Below, in pieces: positions 26,531-36,334 of a stretch of 64,000 nucleotides of DNA; the first letter of the stretch is position 1; each line of letters opens with the position of its first letter. The stretch lies in contig JANWWS010000046.1 in NCBI GenBank assembly GCA_025055765.1, forward strand, positions 123,531 to 187,530, in the 5' to 3' direction. This DNA comes from Leptospiraceae bacterium. Lineage in GTDB: Bacteria > Spirochaetota > Leptospiria > Turneriellales > Turneriellaceae. The position numbers and the translations under genes are program-made. The notes below the pieces were generated by a model, which searched no databases, was not told where the DNA came from, and saw only the letters and a list, made by a program, of their open reading frames with translations.

Positions 26531-28570
26531 GTGGAGATTTTTGGCCAACTGGAGTTTCCAGGGGATAAATCCCTGTCCCATCGGGCTGCCATTTTGGCTG
26601 CCATGGCCGAGGGAGAAAGTACCATAGAAAACTTTTTATGGGCCGAAGATACTTTAAACACCTTAAGAGCCATGGAGCTCTTAGGCTGTGAGGTAAAAAA
26701 AGACGAAAAAAGGAAAAAAATTTATCTCAACTCACCAGGGATTAAAGGATGGAAAAGCCCTAGGGAAAAAATTGATGTCGGTAACTCTGGCACGGGGGCA
26801 AGGCTCCTACTTGGCCTCCTCTCGGGCTGTGAGGGACTATCTGCCCGTATCGATGGGGACGAGAGTTTACGCAAAAGACCCATGGGGCGTGTCTGTGAAC
26901 CGCTTAGTTTGTTTGGAGCTCAGTTTACGCCAAAGGATTTTTTACCCATTGAAGTGCACGGCAGAAAATTAAAAGATATAGCATATAGAGAAGATTTAGG
27001 CTCAGCTCAAGTGAAGTCGGCTTTGATATTGGCAGCCATTGCCTCCTCAACAAGACTTTATCTCGAAGAAGTATGTCCCTCTCGAGACCATACAGAAAAT
27101 ATGCTGCGCTTTGCAGGAGTGGGAATTTCCAAAAGGCCCTCCGAACAGGGCTATGTAATGGAAATGCACCCCCCCTATGCGTTAAGTCCTAGAAATTACC
27201 ATATATGGGGGGATGTATCAAGCGCAGCTTTTTTTGTAGTACTTGCTCTTTTGGCAGAGCGGGGCGAGCTTTTAATTCGCAACGTTCTCTTAAATCCCTA
27301 TCGCAGTCGCTACCTAGACATTCTCAAGCAAATGGGAGGGAACATCCAAATCCTCGAGCAAAAAGAACGATGCGGAGAAAGAGGGGGTGATATTCTCGTG
27401 CGTCCTTCCTCCCTCAGGGGAATAACTATCGAACCCAAGGACATCCCCTCGATCATTGACGAATTACCCATACTTACCATAGCCGGTGTTTTTGCAGAAG
27501 GCAACTTTTCGTTTCGAGGAGCCAAAGAGCTGCGTGTGAAGGAAAGTGATCGTATTAGTGCGTTGGTCCAGAATCTAAAGGCACTTGGTGTTGAGGTGGA
27601 AGAATACCCCGATGGACTATCCCTAGAAGGCCAAAGCACCCGTATTTTAAAAGGAAATGTCCAAAGCTTTATGGACCACCGCATTGTCATGTCTTTTGAG
27701 ATTGCCCAACTGAAAAGCAAAAGCAACGCAAAAACAAATGAGGAGCTCGTAAAAATTGAGGGCAGAAATTGGGTTAACACGAGTTTTCCAGATTTTTACG
27801 AAAAACTAAATTATTTGCTTAACCCACAAAAGCCACTAGAAGACACCATGGCAGTCGTAACCTTCGATGGTCCCGCTGGATCTGGGAAGTCGTCTTTAGC
27901 GAAAAAAGTAGCCGATAAGTACGCTTTCTATCAAATCGATTCAGGAGCCATTTACCGAGCCTTAACTTATCTAGCCTTAAAGCATTACCAAAAAAGTGAG
28001 CTCAGCCAAGAAGAAAAAGGCCAATTTTTCGAATTTCTAGAAAGAAATCCCCTCATTTTATCTTTCAATGGGCAAAGACAGCAACTCCTAGAGCAAAACG
28101 GTCAATTATTTGGAGCTGAGTTGCGTAGTCGTGAGGTGGCGCTACATATTAAGGGCATTGCGGATGATCCCGATTTTCGCCATTATGTGAATAAATTAGT
28201 GCGGCAAGCAGCGGAGAAATTCCCTGTTGTAGTTGACGGAAGAGATATGGGAACGGTAGTTTTTCCCGAGGCACCACTTAAGTTTTTTGTGACAGCAACC
28301 CTAGAAGTAAGAGCCCGCCGTCGTTTAGCCGAAATGGCAGATCAAACTATAAGTCTAAGTGAGCTTATGCGGGAAATAGCCGAAAGAGACCGCCAAGACG
28401 AAAGTCGCCCTTATGGTTCCTTGAAGCCAGCTGAAGATGCCATTTTTCTTGACACCACACACTATGATCTAGACGAGACTTTCTCTATAGTTGAAGCATA
28501 CCTGCGGCAATGCCCATCCCGGGCTTTGCAAATAGCCCTAAACCGGGAGGGGAAGCCAAATGAGCTTTGA
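26531..28570 (+). CDS. Bifunctional EPSP synthase / cytidylate kinase fusion
   Basis: One uninterrupted 679-residue frame joins two enzymes. Residues 1 to about 430 are 5-enolpyruvylshikimate-3-phosphate synthase (AroA; PGDKSLSHRA, GNSGTGARLL, CPSRDHTENML, ELRVKESDRI) of the shikimate pathway. From Met440 the sequence is cytidylate kinase (Cmk; VTFDGPAGSGKSSLAKKVA P-loop, FYQIDSGAIYRALTY, DGRDMGTVVFP), which phosphorylates CMP and dCMP. The start codon is GTG. The fusion is followed directly by rpsA, the usual cmk-rpsA neighbourhood, so the fusion probably arose from adjacent genes. AroA-Cmk fusions are known in other bacteria. Confidence 0.92.
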   Translation: MEIFGQLEFPGDKSLSHRAAILAAMAEGESTIENFLWAEDTLNTLRAMELLGCEVKKDEKRKKIYLNSPGIKGWKSPREKIDVGNSGTGARLLLGLLSGCEGLSARIDGDESLRKRPMGRVCEPLSLFGAQFTPKDFLPIEVHGRKLKDIAYREDLGSAQVKSALILAAIASSTRLYLEEVCPSRDHTENMLRFAGVGISKRPSEQGYVMEMHPPYALSPRNYHIWGDVSSAAFFVVLALLAERGELLIRNVLLNPYRSRYLDILKQMGGNIQILEQKERCGERGGDILVRPSSLRGITIEPKDIPSIIDELPILTIAGVFAEGNFSFRGAKELRVKESDRISALVQNLKALGVEVEEYPDGLSLEGQSTRILKGNVQSFMDHRIVMSFEIAQLKSKSNAKTNEELVKIEGRNWVNTSFPDFYEKLNYLLNPQKPLEDTMAVVTFDGPAGSGKSSLAKKVADKYAFYQIDSGAIYRALTYLALKHYQKSELSQEEKGQFFEFLERNPLILSFNGQRQQLLEQNGQLFGAELRSREVALHIKGIADDPDFRHYVNKLVRQAAEKFPVVVDGRDMGTVVFPEAPLKFFVTATLEVRARRRLAEMADQTISLSELMREIAERDRQDESRPYGSLKPAEDAIFLDTTHYDLDETFSIVEAYLRQCPSRALQIALNREGKPNEL

Positions 28571-28578
28571 GGTCCACA

Positions 28579-30282
28579 ATGCCAATAAAGTTTCTTGAAG
28601 AAAGCCATCTTACCATGGAAGATCTATTAAAGGAAGAAAACCTTCCTCAAAATGAAATCCGACTTCACTCTGAGGTAACAGGCAGGGTAGTTGGCATATC
28701 AGAAAATTATGTCATTGTGGATTTAGGAAGCAAATCGGAAGGGCGTATTCCCCTAAGGGAGTTTCCGGAGCCTCCTAAAACAGGGGATATAGTTGAGGCA
28801 ATTGTCAAAGGTTTTGATAAAGAAACTGGATTCATCAATCTCTCAAAGCGGGAGCTAGAAATCCGCAAGGGTTGGGAAATTGTCAAAGAAGCCTATGAGA
28901 ACCAGCTCAGTGTATCAGGAACTATCAAAAGGTCCATGAAGCATGGCTATCTTGTGCATGTGGAGGGCCTGGCTATGTTTTTGCCGCATAGCCAGGTAGG
29001 CAGCCTTGGACCAGCTCGCAGGGGGCAAAAACCCCAGATTGTAGGGCAAACCTTCTCCTTTCGTATTTTGGAAATTAACCCGAAAAAAAAGACAGGGGTT
29101 TTGTCGCGAAAGCTTTTTCAAGATGAGCAAAACGAAGCCCGCTGGAAAGAACTCGCCCAAAATGTGAAAATTGGTGATATTGTCACAGGAAAAGTCACCC
29201 GCCATAGCAAAGCTGGAGTTTTTCTTTCTGTCCATGGTGTGGAAGGCTTCTTGCATCGTAGTAACATTAGTTGGGAAAAAAAGGTAGAAAACTTTCGAGA
29301 ACGCCTACCATTGGGCAAGGAGTTGCAGGTAAGGGTTCTTGAAATCATCCCCGAAGAACATAGGCTCTCCCTAGGACTAAAGCAACTAACTGCCGATCCC
29401 TGGACAACTGTCATGGAACGTTTTAAAGTCGGGGATATTGTGCAGGGGAAGGTTACTTTTCTAGCCCGCTATGGTGCTTTTGTGGACCTTGGGGATGGAC
29501 TTGAAGGGCTAATCCACACCAGTGAGATGAGCTGGACAAAAAAAATAAACCATGCCCGAGATGTGCTAAAATTAAATCAAATAGTAGAGGTGAAGATTCT
29601 GGGAATCAATCCTGTGGATAAGCGCATCGCCTTAGGTTTACGGCAATTACAGACAAACCCATGGGAAGAGCTAAAACAAGTGCTGCAAGTAGGCCAAAAA
29701 CGAAAAGGGAAAATCCGCGAAATTACGAACTTCGGCATATTCGTAAGTATTACTGATGAGATTGATGGGCTTGTGCGCAAAGAAGATGTGCGCTGGGAAG
29801 ATACAAGCCCTGATCTAAAAAAACTCTACAAAGTCAATGACGAGGTTGAATTTCAAATTATTAGCTTAGATTTCGAAAACAAACGAATTGAGTGCAGCAT
29901 TCGTCATTGCTTGCCAAATCCTTACGTCGAGCTACGCAATAAATACCCCCGGGGCAGCGTTATTGAAGGGAAAGTAAGTGGTATTGTGGATTTTGGTATT
30001 TTTGTAACGTTTGACAATGGATTTGAAGGACTCGTACATACAAGTGCCATGAGCAAAGAACAAGCCCAGAACCATAAAAAGCACTTTAAAAAAGGAGATC
30101 CCATCAAGGCTGTCGTAAGAAGCATTGAACCTGAAAACCGGCGTATTTCCTTATCATTAAAAGATGTTGACTACGCCTTAGAGCAAATGGAAATCCGGCA
30201 ATATGTAGAAAAAGATACTCGCCAAAGCACCTTAACTCATTCCCCCTTTGCCCGACTGCGGGAGATCTACCCCGAGAAATAA
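28579..30282 (+). CDS. rpsA: 30S ribosomal protein S1
   Basis: The 567-residue protein carries six S1 RNA-binding repeats, starting near residues 30, 115, 200, 285, 370 and 455. Each begins with a G-x-V-x-G-x-V type strand (GDIVTGKVTRHSKAG, GDIVQGKVTFLARYG, GSVIEGKVSGIVDFG). Six repeats are the classical length. The frame extends upstream to TTG 28567, but ATG 28579 has GAGG 6 nt before it, and that Shine-Dalgarno overlaps the stop of the aroA-cmk gene, so coupled translation is likely. S1 binds mRNA and helps initiation. Confidence 0.94.
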   Translation: MPIKFLEESHLTMEDLLKEENLPQNEIRLHSEVTGRVVGISENYVIVDLGSKSEGRIPLREFPEPPKTGDIVEAIVKGFDKETGFINLSKRELEIRKGWEIVKEAYENQLSVSGTIKRSMKHGYLVHVEGLAMFLPHSQVGSLGPARRGQKPQIVGQTFSFRILEINPKKKTGVLSRKLFQDEQNEARWKELAQNVKIGDIVTGKVTRHSKAGVFLSVHGVEGFLHRSNISWEKKVENFRERLPLGKELQVRVLEIIPEEHRLSLGLKQLTADPWTTVMERFKVGDIVQGKVTFLARYGAFVDLGDGLEGLIHTSEMSWTKKINHARDVLKLNQIVEVKILGINPVDKRIALGLRQLQTNPWEELKQVLQVGQKRKGKIREITNFGIFVSITDEIDGLVRKEDVRWEDTSPDLKKLYKVNDEVEFQIISLDFENKRIECSIRHCLPNPYVELRNKYPRGSVIEGKVSGIVDFGIFVTFDNGFEGLVHTSAMSKEQAQNHKKHFKKGDPIKAVVRSIEPENRRISLSLKDVDYALEQMEIRQYVEKDTRQSTLTHSPFARLREIYPEK

Positions 30283-30284
30283 CT

Positions 30285-30713
30285 TTGGCTCAAGATATCT
30301 CTGCTGCAAGTTGGAGAAAACTGCAAAAAAAGGCATTAGCCGCAGCAAAAAAAGCCTACGCTCCTTATTCGGGCATTCAGGTAGGTGCCTGCCTTATGAC
30401 AAAAAAAGGCAGACTTTTTCATGGCTGCAATATAGAAAATGCTTCTTATAGCCTCACCATATGTGCGGAACGAAATGCCCTTTTTTCTGCCATATCGAGC
30501 CTGGGCGTCCAAGGAAAAGATCCCATTGTAGCCATAGCTGTGGCACGTCTCGATGGCCTGAGCGCCCCACCCTGCGGTGCCTGTCGCCAAGTTCTCTATG
30601 AGTTTTGTGCTGATGTATGGATTTCCTTTATAGTACAGGAGGGAAAATGGGAATACTACAGGCTCTCGGAACTTTTACCAAATGCCTTTCGTATATTACC
30701 ACAGCCATTTTAA
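30285..30713 (+). CDS. cdd: Cytidine deaminase
   Basis: The 142-residue length is normal for the tetrameric zinc cytidine deaminase, which salvages cytidine and deoxycytidine to uridine forms. Signature elements are SGIQVGACL, GCNIENASYSLTICAERNA (Cys and catalytic Glu of the CAE motif) and PPCGACRQVL (the other two zinc Cys). The start is TTG, 2 nt after the rpsA stop, which points to one transcript. No ATG exists in a suitable place, so the TTG start is well supported. Confidence 0.92.
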   Translation: MAQDISAASWRKLQKKALAAAKKAYAPYSGIQVGACLMTKKGRLFHGCNIENASYSLTICAERNALFSAISSLGVQGKDPIVAIAVARLDGLSAPPCGACRQVLYEFCADVWISFIVQEGKWEYYRLSELLPNAFRILPQPF

Positions 30714-30743
30714 GTAGAGCCTGCGCTTAGCCGAGATATTAAT

Positions 30744-31259
30744 GTGCGCTATCTATTTTGGGCTTTCCTTCTTTATTCTCTCATTCCACGAGAAATCTCA
30801 CCGAACTGTGATAAATTCTCACCAAAGCGAGAGAATCTAGGCAAAATCTATGCAAAGTTTACTCGTATGAAAACATGGTGCTCACAAGAACTTGTGAGAT
30901 ATAGCCTCCCCTCAGCCTTAGCAGGCCGTCTTTCGGAAAGCATACACACCGCTAGTGAAGCAATAAAACGCTCTGACCTTAGCGAAAAAGAAAGGCAGAG
31001 GCTTTATTATAGCAGGGGTTTAGCCTATTATCTCTCCCAGCGCTACGAAGAAGCTATCCTTGACTTACGCCAAGTTGCTTTTGCCAAAAAAAAGGATAGC
31101 CTCTTGTCACCAAGAGCCCATCTTTTACTCATAGCTACCTATTACGCGCGGGCCCAAAGAGCTGATCAAAACGTGCATTACCTCACCCGCCTCTTCGTAA
31201 AACGCTATCCAAAAAGTGAGCTAAAAGCAGGTCTTTTGAATTGGTACAAAACAATATAG
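30744..31259 (+). CDS. Exported TPR-like protein
   Basis: The 171-residue protein has a short hydrophobic N-terminus (YLFWAFLLYSLIP), compatible with a signal peptide. Helical repeats with TPR character follow (AGRLSESIHTASEAIKRSDL, YYSRGLAYYLSQRYEEAILDLRQ, RAHLLLIATYYARAQ). The frame starts at GTG 30744; an out-of-frame ATG lies 2 nt earlier. It ends 2 nt from the stop of the convergent bipA gene. It probably shares the rpsA-cdd transcript. The function is unknown; a periplasmic scaffold is the simplest guess. Confidence 0.62.
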   Translation: MRYLFWAFLLYSLIPREISPNCDKFSPKRENLGKIYAKFTRMKTWCSQELVRYSLPSALAGRLSESIHTASEAIKRSDLSEKERQRLYYSRGLAYYLSQRYEEAILDLRQVAFAKKKDSLLSPRAHLLLIATYYARAQRADQNVHYLTRLFVKRYPKSELKAGLLNWYKTI

Positions 31260-31261
31260 CC

Positions 31262-33064
31262 TTATTTTCGCTTGCGTAAGGAGGGATTGAGTACTTTTTT
31301 ACGCAAACGCAGGGAAAGTGGGGTTACCTCTAAGACTTCATCCTCTTCTAATAAATCAAGGCATTCCTCTAATGACATTTTTTTTACAGGTATAAGTCTC
31401 ATGGCCTCCTCAGATCCAGAAGCCCGCACATTGGTTAGTTTTTTTTCTCGAATAGGATTGACATCAAGATCATTTTCCTTACTATGAAGGCCAATAATCA
31501 TGCCTACATAAACGGGTGTTTGCGGCTCAATAAATAAATCCCCTCTCTCTTGCAGGTGAAATAAGGCATAGGTGTTGGCAACACCGTTTTCCATGCTTAC
31601 CAAAGCTCCTCGCTTTCGCCCAGAGAAATCCCCAGCATAGGGCCGGTAATCGAGAAAGAGACTAGCCAAAGTCCCTTCTCCTCTCGTTTCTGTGAGAAAA
31701 AAGCTACGAAAACCTATAAGACCGCGTGTAGGGATTTCATAGCGGATACGCACCCTCTTAGCGGATAAATTTTCCATTTGGGTTAAAAGACCTTTACGGC
31801 GATTGAGTTCTTGAATAATGGGTCCTGAGTACTCTTCAGGTAAGTCCATAGTCAACTCCTCAAAAGGTTCCAAACGTATGCCGTTTTCTTCTTTAAAGAT
31901 AACCTCTGGCTTAGAAACCCCAAACTCATATCCCTCCCGCCTCATGTTTTCCATAAGGATCGCAAGCTGTAGCTCACCCCTACCAGAGACCTTAAAGACC
32001 TCCCCTACTTCTTCTATTTTAAGAGCAATATTTACTCTCGCTTCCTTTTCCAGGCGTTCTCTTAAATTGCGGCTTGTTATCCACTTCCCTTCTTTACCCG
32101 CAAAGGGGGAATCGTTTACCATAAAGTAGACCGACACCGTGGGCGGCTCAATTTCAATACGAGGTAAAGGAGCGATCTCTTTTTCCCCGCAAAGGGTATC
32201 TCCAATAGTCATCTCGGGAATACCTGCCACAGCCACGATATCCCCACAGGAGGCCTCATTTACTTCAAGGCGCCGTAAACCTAAAAAGGTAAAGAGTTTT
32301 GTTACCCTGTGGCGGGAAACAATTGTCTCATGTTTTTCATTAATTCCAATTAAGACCACTGGGTCGTTAACCCGAATTTTTCCTTGATAAATGCGGCCTA
32401 TACAGATACGCCCTAGGTAGTCATTGTAATCAAGAGTCGTTACCTGAAACTGAAAATTGGCCTCTTCGTTACATTTCACTTCTGGGGCATACTCGAGAAT
32501 AGTCTCGAGAAGAGGAGAGATATCTTTTTTCTCATCACTTAGATGGCGTAAGGCATAGCCAAGTTTAGCACTTGTATACACTACTGGAAAGTCAATTTGT
32601 TCATCACTTGCTCCCAGTTCCAAAAATAGTTCAAAAGTCTTATCAACCACCTTGTTAATTTCCACATTGGGTTTGTCTATCTTGTTCACCACTAAAATTA
32701 CTTTGTGCCCTAGCTCTAAGGATTTTTTAAGCACAAAGCGAGTTTGGGGCATAGGCCCCTCCATGGCATCTATCAAAAGAAGAGAACTATCGACCATACG
32801 CAAAACACGCTCGACTTCGCCGCCAAAATCACTGTGCCCAGGAGTATCCACTATGTTGATTTTTATACCTTTATATTCTACGGCTGTGTTTTTCGCTAAA
32901 ATAGTTATACCCCGTTCGCGCTCCAACTCATTGAAATCTAAAATACGCTCTGTGTCTTTTTTGATCTCCGCCCCTTGGCAAAAACGCAGTATTTGATCAA
33001 CTAGTGTGGTCTTGCCATGGTCGACATGGGCAATAATAGCTATATTGCGGATGGATTTCACCAT
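31262..33064 (-). CDS. bipA: Translational GTPase BipA/TypA
   Basis: The 600-residue protein has all TypA domains: the G domain (HVDHGKTTL, DFNELERERGITI, DTPGHSDFG, NKIDKP), domain II (GRIYQGKIRVND), domains III and V, and the specific C-terminal domain (TRGEGTLASLF, MIIGLHSKENDLDVN). It binds ribosomes and assists 50S assembly or stress translation. It is encoded alone on the minus strand, starting at ATG 33064. Confidence 0.95.
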   Translation of the reverse strand: MVKSIRNIAIIAHVDHGKTTLVDQILRFCQGAEIKKDTERILDFNELERERGITILAKNTAVEYKGIKINIVDTPGHSDFGGEVERVLRMVDSSLLLIDAMEGPMPQTRFVLKKSLELGHKVILVVNKIDKPNVEINKVVDKTFELFLELGASDEQIDFPVVYTSAKLGYALRHLSDEKKDISPLLETILEYAPEVKCNEEANFQFQVTTLDYNDYLGRICIGRIYQGKIRVNDPVVLIGINEKHETIVSRHRVTKLFTFLGLRRLEVNEASCGDIVAVAGIPEMTIGDTLCGEKEIAPLPRIEIEPPTVSVYFMVNDSPFAGKEGKWITSRNLRERLEKEARVNIALKIEEVGEVFKVSGRGELQLAILMENMRREGYEFGVSKPEVIFKEENGIRLEPFEELTMDLPEEYSGPIIQELNRRKGLLTQMENLSAKRVRIRYEIPTRGLIGFRSFFLTETRGEGTLASLFLDYRPYAGDFSGRKRGALVSMENGVANTYALFHLQERGDLFIEPQTPVYVGMIIGLHSKENDLDVNPIREKKLTNVRASGSEEAMRLIPVKKMSLEECLDLLEEDEVLEVTPLSLRLRKKVLNPSLRKRK

Positions 33065-33146
33065 GAGGAAAGCTCTTTAAGTTAAGACAGAGTGTAAAGC
33101 ATGGGACAGCAAGGAAGCCAAGCTTCGAAAAAGAAAGCCATAGAAA

Positions 33147-33431
33147 TTGGAAGGGAAAATTTCCATTGACAAATCCAATGGCCGTGTTTACCTCTGTGTC
33201 GTGGCAGACTCAGAAATTATCGCTGAGTGGGACAAAAACAAAGTAGAAAAAATACGCATAAGCCTTGGAAAATACAAGGGGAAAAAACTACTTGATATAA
33301 GAGTATGGTTCTTAACAGAGGGCAACAACTACGCTCCGGCGAAAAAAGGCATTGCCCTTCCCGTGGAACAGCTACCCCAGCTAATGGAGGCTCTCGCGAA
33401 AGTAGAAGAGCATTTAAAAAAGTCTAGCTAG
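33147..33431 (+). CDS. PC4/Sub1-like single-strand DNA-binding protein
   Basis: The 94-residue protein matches the PC4 (transcriptional coactivator p15) fold. It has a KVEKIRISLGKYKGKKLLDIRVWF beta-ridge, the FLTEGNNYAPAKKGIALP strand and a C-terminal dimerisation helix (EQLPQLMEALAKVEEHL). The family binds single-stranded DNA or RNA. The start is TTG 33147; a stop codon lies two codons upstream in frame, so there is no earlier option. It overlaps the convergent DUF445 gene by 8 nt. Confidence 0.75.
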   Translation: MEGKISIDKSNGRVYLCVVADSEIIAEWDKNKVEKIRISLGKYKGKKLLDIRVWFLTEGNNYAPAKKGIALPVEQLPQLMEALAKVEEHLKKSS

Positions 33432-34662
33432 TCGTAGCAAAAGCCATATAAAGCCCCTGGACAAGACCGACAAGACTTCCAAGCACAGCCCCCGTAACAA
33501 TGAGGATCCACTCATCTTGTTGGAAGGCCGTACGCAAAATGGGTTCAAATTCTTCCGGTGGCATCTCAGCAAGTCGCGCCGCAATGGTCTTTTCAACGGC
33601 CATAGTACGGTCGAGCATCTTCTCCAGGGTTTTTGCTTTTTGGGAAAGCATGTCGGCCACTAAGATAACATCATCCCGGCCCTTAGCCTCTCTCTCGGCT
33701 TGGTAAACTTGCAAAGCTTCTTTTTCACTTTCCTCTAGGTCTTTTTGGGAAAGTAGCTGTATAAAACCTTGCTGGATTATCTCCACCGTAGCGCGTGCAA
33801 TCCTGCGATAAAGGAGGTCATCCATAATATTGCGCCCATTTAAGACATAATTGGCTAAGAGCTCTGCATATTTTTGAGATACCTCCTTCCTTCGCTTGTG
33901 GAATAAACCTTGATAACGCCATGGCCCCAACTGACGTGGCTTTTGCGGCCGAAAAACCATAGTGAGGGCAAGGTAATTTGTAATATACCCCACAAAAGCA
34001 CCCTGCAGCGGTAATGTCCACCATAGAGGATACAAAAACCAAAGCCCCATTTGCACAAGGCCCAAGAGAGCTCCAAAATACCAACCACTTAACGCAATGA
34101 AGCGGAATTCCTTTTCACCAATGGTTTGGAACATATCTATAATTCGATAGACATTTGCCCCCGTAAGGGAGCGCAAGACAAGGTTCTTAAAATTAAAGAC
34201 CTTACCCACATCCTCTTCTAGTTTGGCGAGGATTTCCTTCATTTTGGAAAGGCTTTCTTTTTGCGCTTTTTCATAAATTTCTTTTTGGTCTCTCTCACCT
34301 AGTTTTGCCAGAAGCGCGGGAGGCAATGTCTGCAACAAATGGTCACCTATGACGGGTATGTTATTTTCCAAAATCTCTCGGAATTGTTTTTCTAAAGTCT
34401 GTGTAGGTATTTTTGCAAAAAATTCCTCGATGCGAAAAAGCTTCCCCGATACAGTATTCACTGCCTTTAGCGCAAGCCCCGAGGCTCGACGGGGAACAAT
34501 CCCCTGCCAACCAAGATATGGTGGTATACCCCGAAATTCGACGGGATAAAACATCATGCGGATGGCCACCACATTAGTAAGCCATCCAACAAAGCCATAG
34601 GTAAGTGGCATGAGCAAAACACCCAAAGACTCCTGCAAGGAAGACCAGTCCATGACCCGCAA
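33424..34662 (-). CDS. DUF445-family membrane protein
   Basis: The 412-residue protein fits DUF445. It has an N-terminal membrane segment (LLMPLTYGFVGWLTNVVAIRMMFYPVEF) with the family hallmark G-x-x-TNxxAIRMMFYP. A second, similar half (LQGAFVGYITNYLALTMVFRP) follows after two further membrane helices. A cytoplasmic helical region precedes a last membrane helix (ILIVTGAVLGSLVGLVQGLYM). The duplicated TN-xx-A-MMF/YP pattern is visible twice. The family function is unknown. Confidence 0.8.
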   Translation of the reverse strand: MRVMDWSSLQESLGVLLMPLTYGFVGWLTNVVAIRMMFYPVEFRGIPPYLGWQGIVPRRASGLALKAVNTVSGKLFRIEEFFAKIPTQTLEKQFREILENNIPVIGDHLLQTLPPALLAKLGERDQKEIYEKAQKESLSKMKEILAKLEEDVGKVFNFKNLVLRSLTGANVYRIIDMFQTIGEKEFRFIALSGWYFGALLGLVQMGLWFLYPLWWTLPLQGAFVGYITNYLALTMVFRPQKPRQLGPWRYQGLFHKRRKEVSQKYAELLANYVLNGRNIMDDLLYRRIARATVEIIQQGFIQLLSQKDLEESEKEALQVYQAEREAKGRDDVILVADMLSQKAKTLEKMLDRTMAVEKTIAARLAEMPPEEFEPILRTAFQQDEWILIVTGAVLGSLVGLVQGLYMAFATTS

Positions 34663-34836
34663 ATAGGCATCTTTTGTCTCGTGGCAAGCTTTTTATAACG
34701 ACCGTTCGGTTATTAGATGAACTAACCCCTCCTAGAAAGGGATCCTAACCGAGGTGTGCGCAATATTAAAAAATTTGCTTGACAGTCGACCAAGCTCAGT
34801 GAGCATGGCCTTAGGTGGGGATTGAATTCTCGGTTT

Positions 34837-35328
34837 ATGAAAAATAAAGAATTCAAAAAAGATGATCATGTCGTTTATCCCATGCACGGGGTCGGAGTTA
34901 TTGCCGATATTTCCACAAAAGTCGTTCTCAACAAACGTAAAAAGTATTACGTGGTAGATCTTTTAAATACCAAAATGCGCGTTCTTGTGCCAGTGGACAA
35001 GGCTGAAGAAGTAGGCTTGCGGCATATCATTGACAAAAAAGAAGTCAGCAAGGTCACGAAAATATTGCAGCAAGAGTGTACGGAACAAGAAGAAGATTGG
35101 AAGGTACGCTACCAGAACAATTTAGCCAAGGTTAAATCAGGCTCCATTTTAGCCGTGGCCGAGGTGTGCCGCAACCTCTACAAAAGGGCAAGGGATAAGG
35201 AACTTTCCATTATGGAAAGAAAGCTTTATGAATCTGCCTATAGTCTTATCATCAACGAGATAGCCCTGGCCAAGGGTATTAATGTGGAAGAGGCCTCTAA
35301 CCTGATCTCGGACATACTCTCAAAGTAA
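34837..35328 (+). CDS. carD: CarD/CdnL-family transcription factor
   Basis: The 163-residue protein from ATG 34837 carries the CarD N-terminal Tudor-like RNA polymerase interaction domain ([44 protein letters not shown]) and a helical C-terminal DNA-binding region ([34 protein letters not shown]). It stabilises open complexes at housekeeping promoters. An earlier TTG (34822) is possible. TTGACA occurs about 70 nt upstream, but I see no good -10 partner. A downstream run of PIN/TRAM, ispD and ispF follows, as in other bacteria. Confidence 0.88.
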   Translation: MKNKEFKKDDHVVYPMHGVGVIADISTKVVLNKRKKYYVVDLLNTKMRVLVPVDKAEEVGLRHIIDKKEVSKVTKILQQECTEQEEDWKVRYQNNLAKVKSGSILAVAEVCRNLYKRARDKELSIMERKLYESAYSLIINEIALAKGINVEEASNLISDILSK

Positions 35329-35356
35329 CGGCATGATCCTCCCCACAGGAGGATAT

Positions 35357-36334
35357 ATGAATAAAATAACGTTTATTCTTTTAGGCATTGTCTCGGCGGT
35401 ATTTTCCTTGGGTGAGACGCTTGATATTAAGAATATACTCTCCGCACTTGCTGCCTTTGGGTTAGCAGTGTGGCTACCATGGCTCATGATAAGAGCCAAG
35501 AAAGAACAGGAATTAGCTAAAGCAGCCCCCTCCTTATGGGGGGTGTTAGCTACCTTGTTTGTGCTGATTTATCTCCAAGCCAACCTTGTCGAAATGCCCT
35601 CTTATTTTTTTTGGCCTCTGGCAGCAGCTCTCTCGGCAATTGGCGGCTACACCTTTCAAGCATACTTTTCAACAACACCGAGAGCAGAGCCTCGAGCCGA
35701 AAAACCAGAAAAAGAACTTGCAAAAACCCAGCCAAAGTCGAAACCGAAGATACTAGACACGAGTGTCATCATTGATGGCCGCATTGCGGACATTGTAGAT
35801 ACAGGCTTCGTTGAAGGACCCTTTGTAGTGCCTAACTTTGTGTTGCGAGAAATCCAACTCATTTCAGATTCACCAGAGGGAATTAAACGAAACCGCGGCC
35901 GGCGAGGGCTTGACATCCTGAATCAGCTGCAAAAGAAAAAAGAACCGGAAATCACCATCTCCTACCACGACTATCCAGAAATCCGTGATGTGGACAGCAA
36001 ACTTATAAGGCTAACTAAGGAGTTAGGAGGCGTGCTTGTAACGAATGATTATAACTTAAATAAGGTAGCTGAAATAGAAGGGGTTCGGGTGCTGAACATC
36101 AACCATCTAGCCTTGGCCCTAAAACCCGTGGTACTTCCCGGCGAGGAACTTGAGATCCAAATTATGCGGGAAGGCAAAGACGAGAATCAAGGTATAGGCT
36201 ACTTGGAAGATGGTACCATGGTGGTTGTCGAAAGTGGCGCCAAACTCCTAGGTAAGAAGGTCAAGGTATCTGTTAATAGTGTCCTGCAAACAAATGCAGG
36301 AAAGATGGTGTTTACCAAAATAGCAGGAACTTGA
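35357..36334 (+). CDS. YacL-type PIN/TRAM membrane nuclease-like protein
   Basis: The 325-residue protein starts at ATG 35357 with AGGAGG 6-7 nt before it; the frame is open from 35333. It has four N-terminal membrane helices to about residue 115 and a linker. A PIN domain follows ([49 protein letters not shown]) with acidic active-site residues. A C-terminal TRAM domain ([33 protein letters not shown]) completes it. The arrangement matches the YacL family, found next to ispD/ispF in many bacteria. RNA cleavage is inferred. Its stop overlaps the TTG start of ispD. Confidence 0.87.
   Translation: MNKITFILLGIVSAVFSLGETLDIKNILSALAAFGLAVWLPWLMIRAKKEQELAKAAPSLWGVLATLFVLIYLQANLVEMPSYFFWPLAAALSAIGGYTFQAYFSTTPRAEPRAEKPEKELAKTQPKSKPKILDTSVIIDGRIADIVDTGFVEGPFVVPNFVLREIQLISDSPEGIKRNRGRRGLDILNQLQKKKEPEITISYHDYPEIRDVDSKLIRLTKELGGVLVTNDYNLNKVAEIEGVRVLNINHLALALKPVVLPGEELEIQIMREGKDENQGIGYLEDGTMVVVESGAKLLGKKVKVSVNSVLQTNAGKMVFTKIAGT

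Noticed and set aside
34701..34710. ACCG-TT-CGGT half-site as a TetR-type operator upstream of carD
   Set aside because: Arms are only 4 bp and no regulator gene is nearby.
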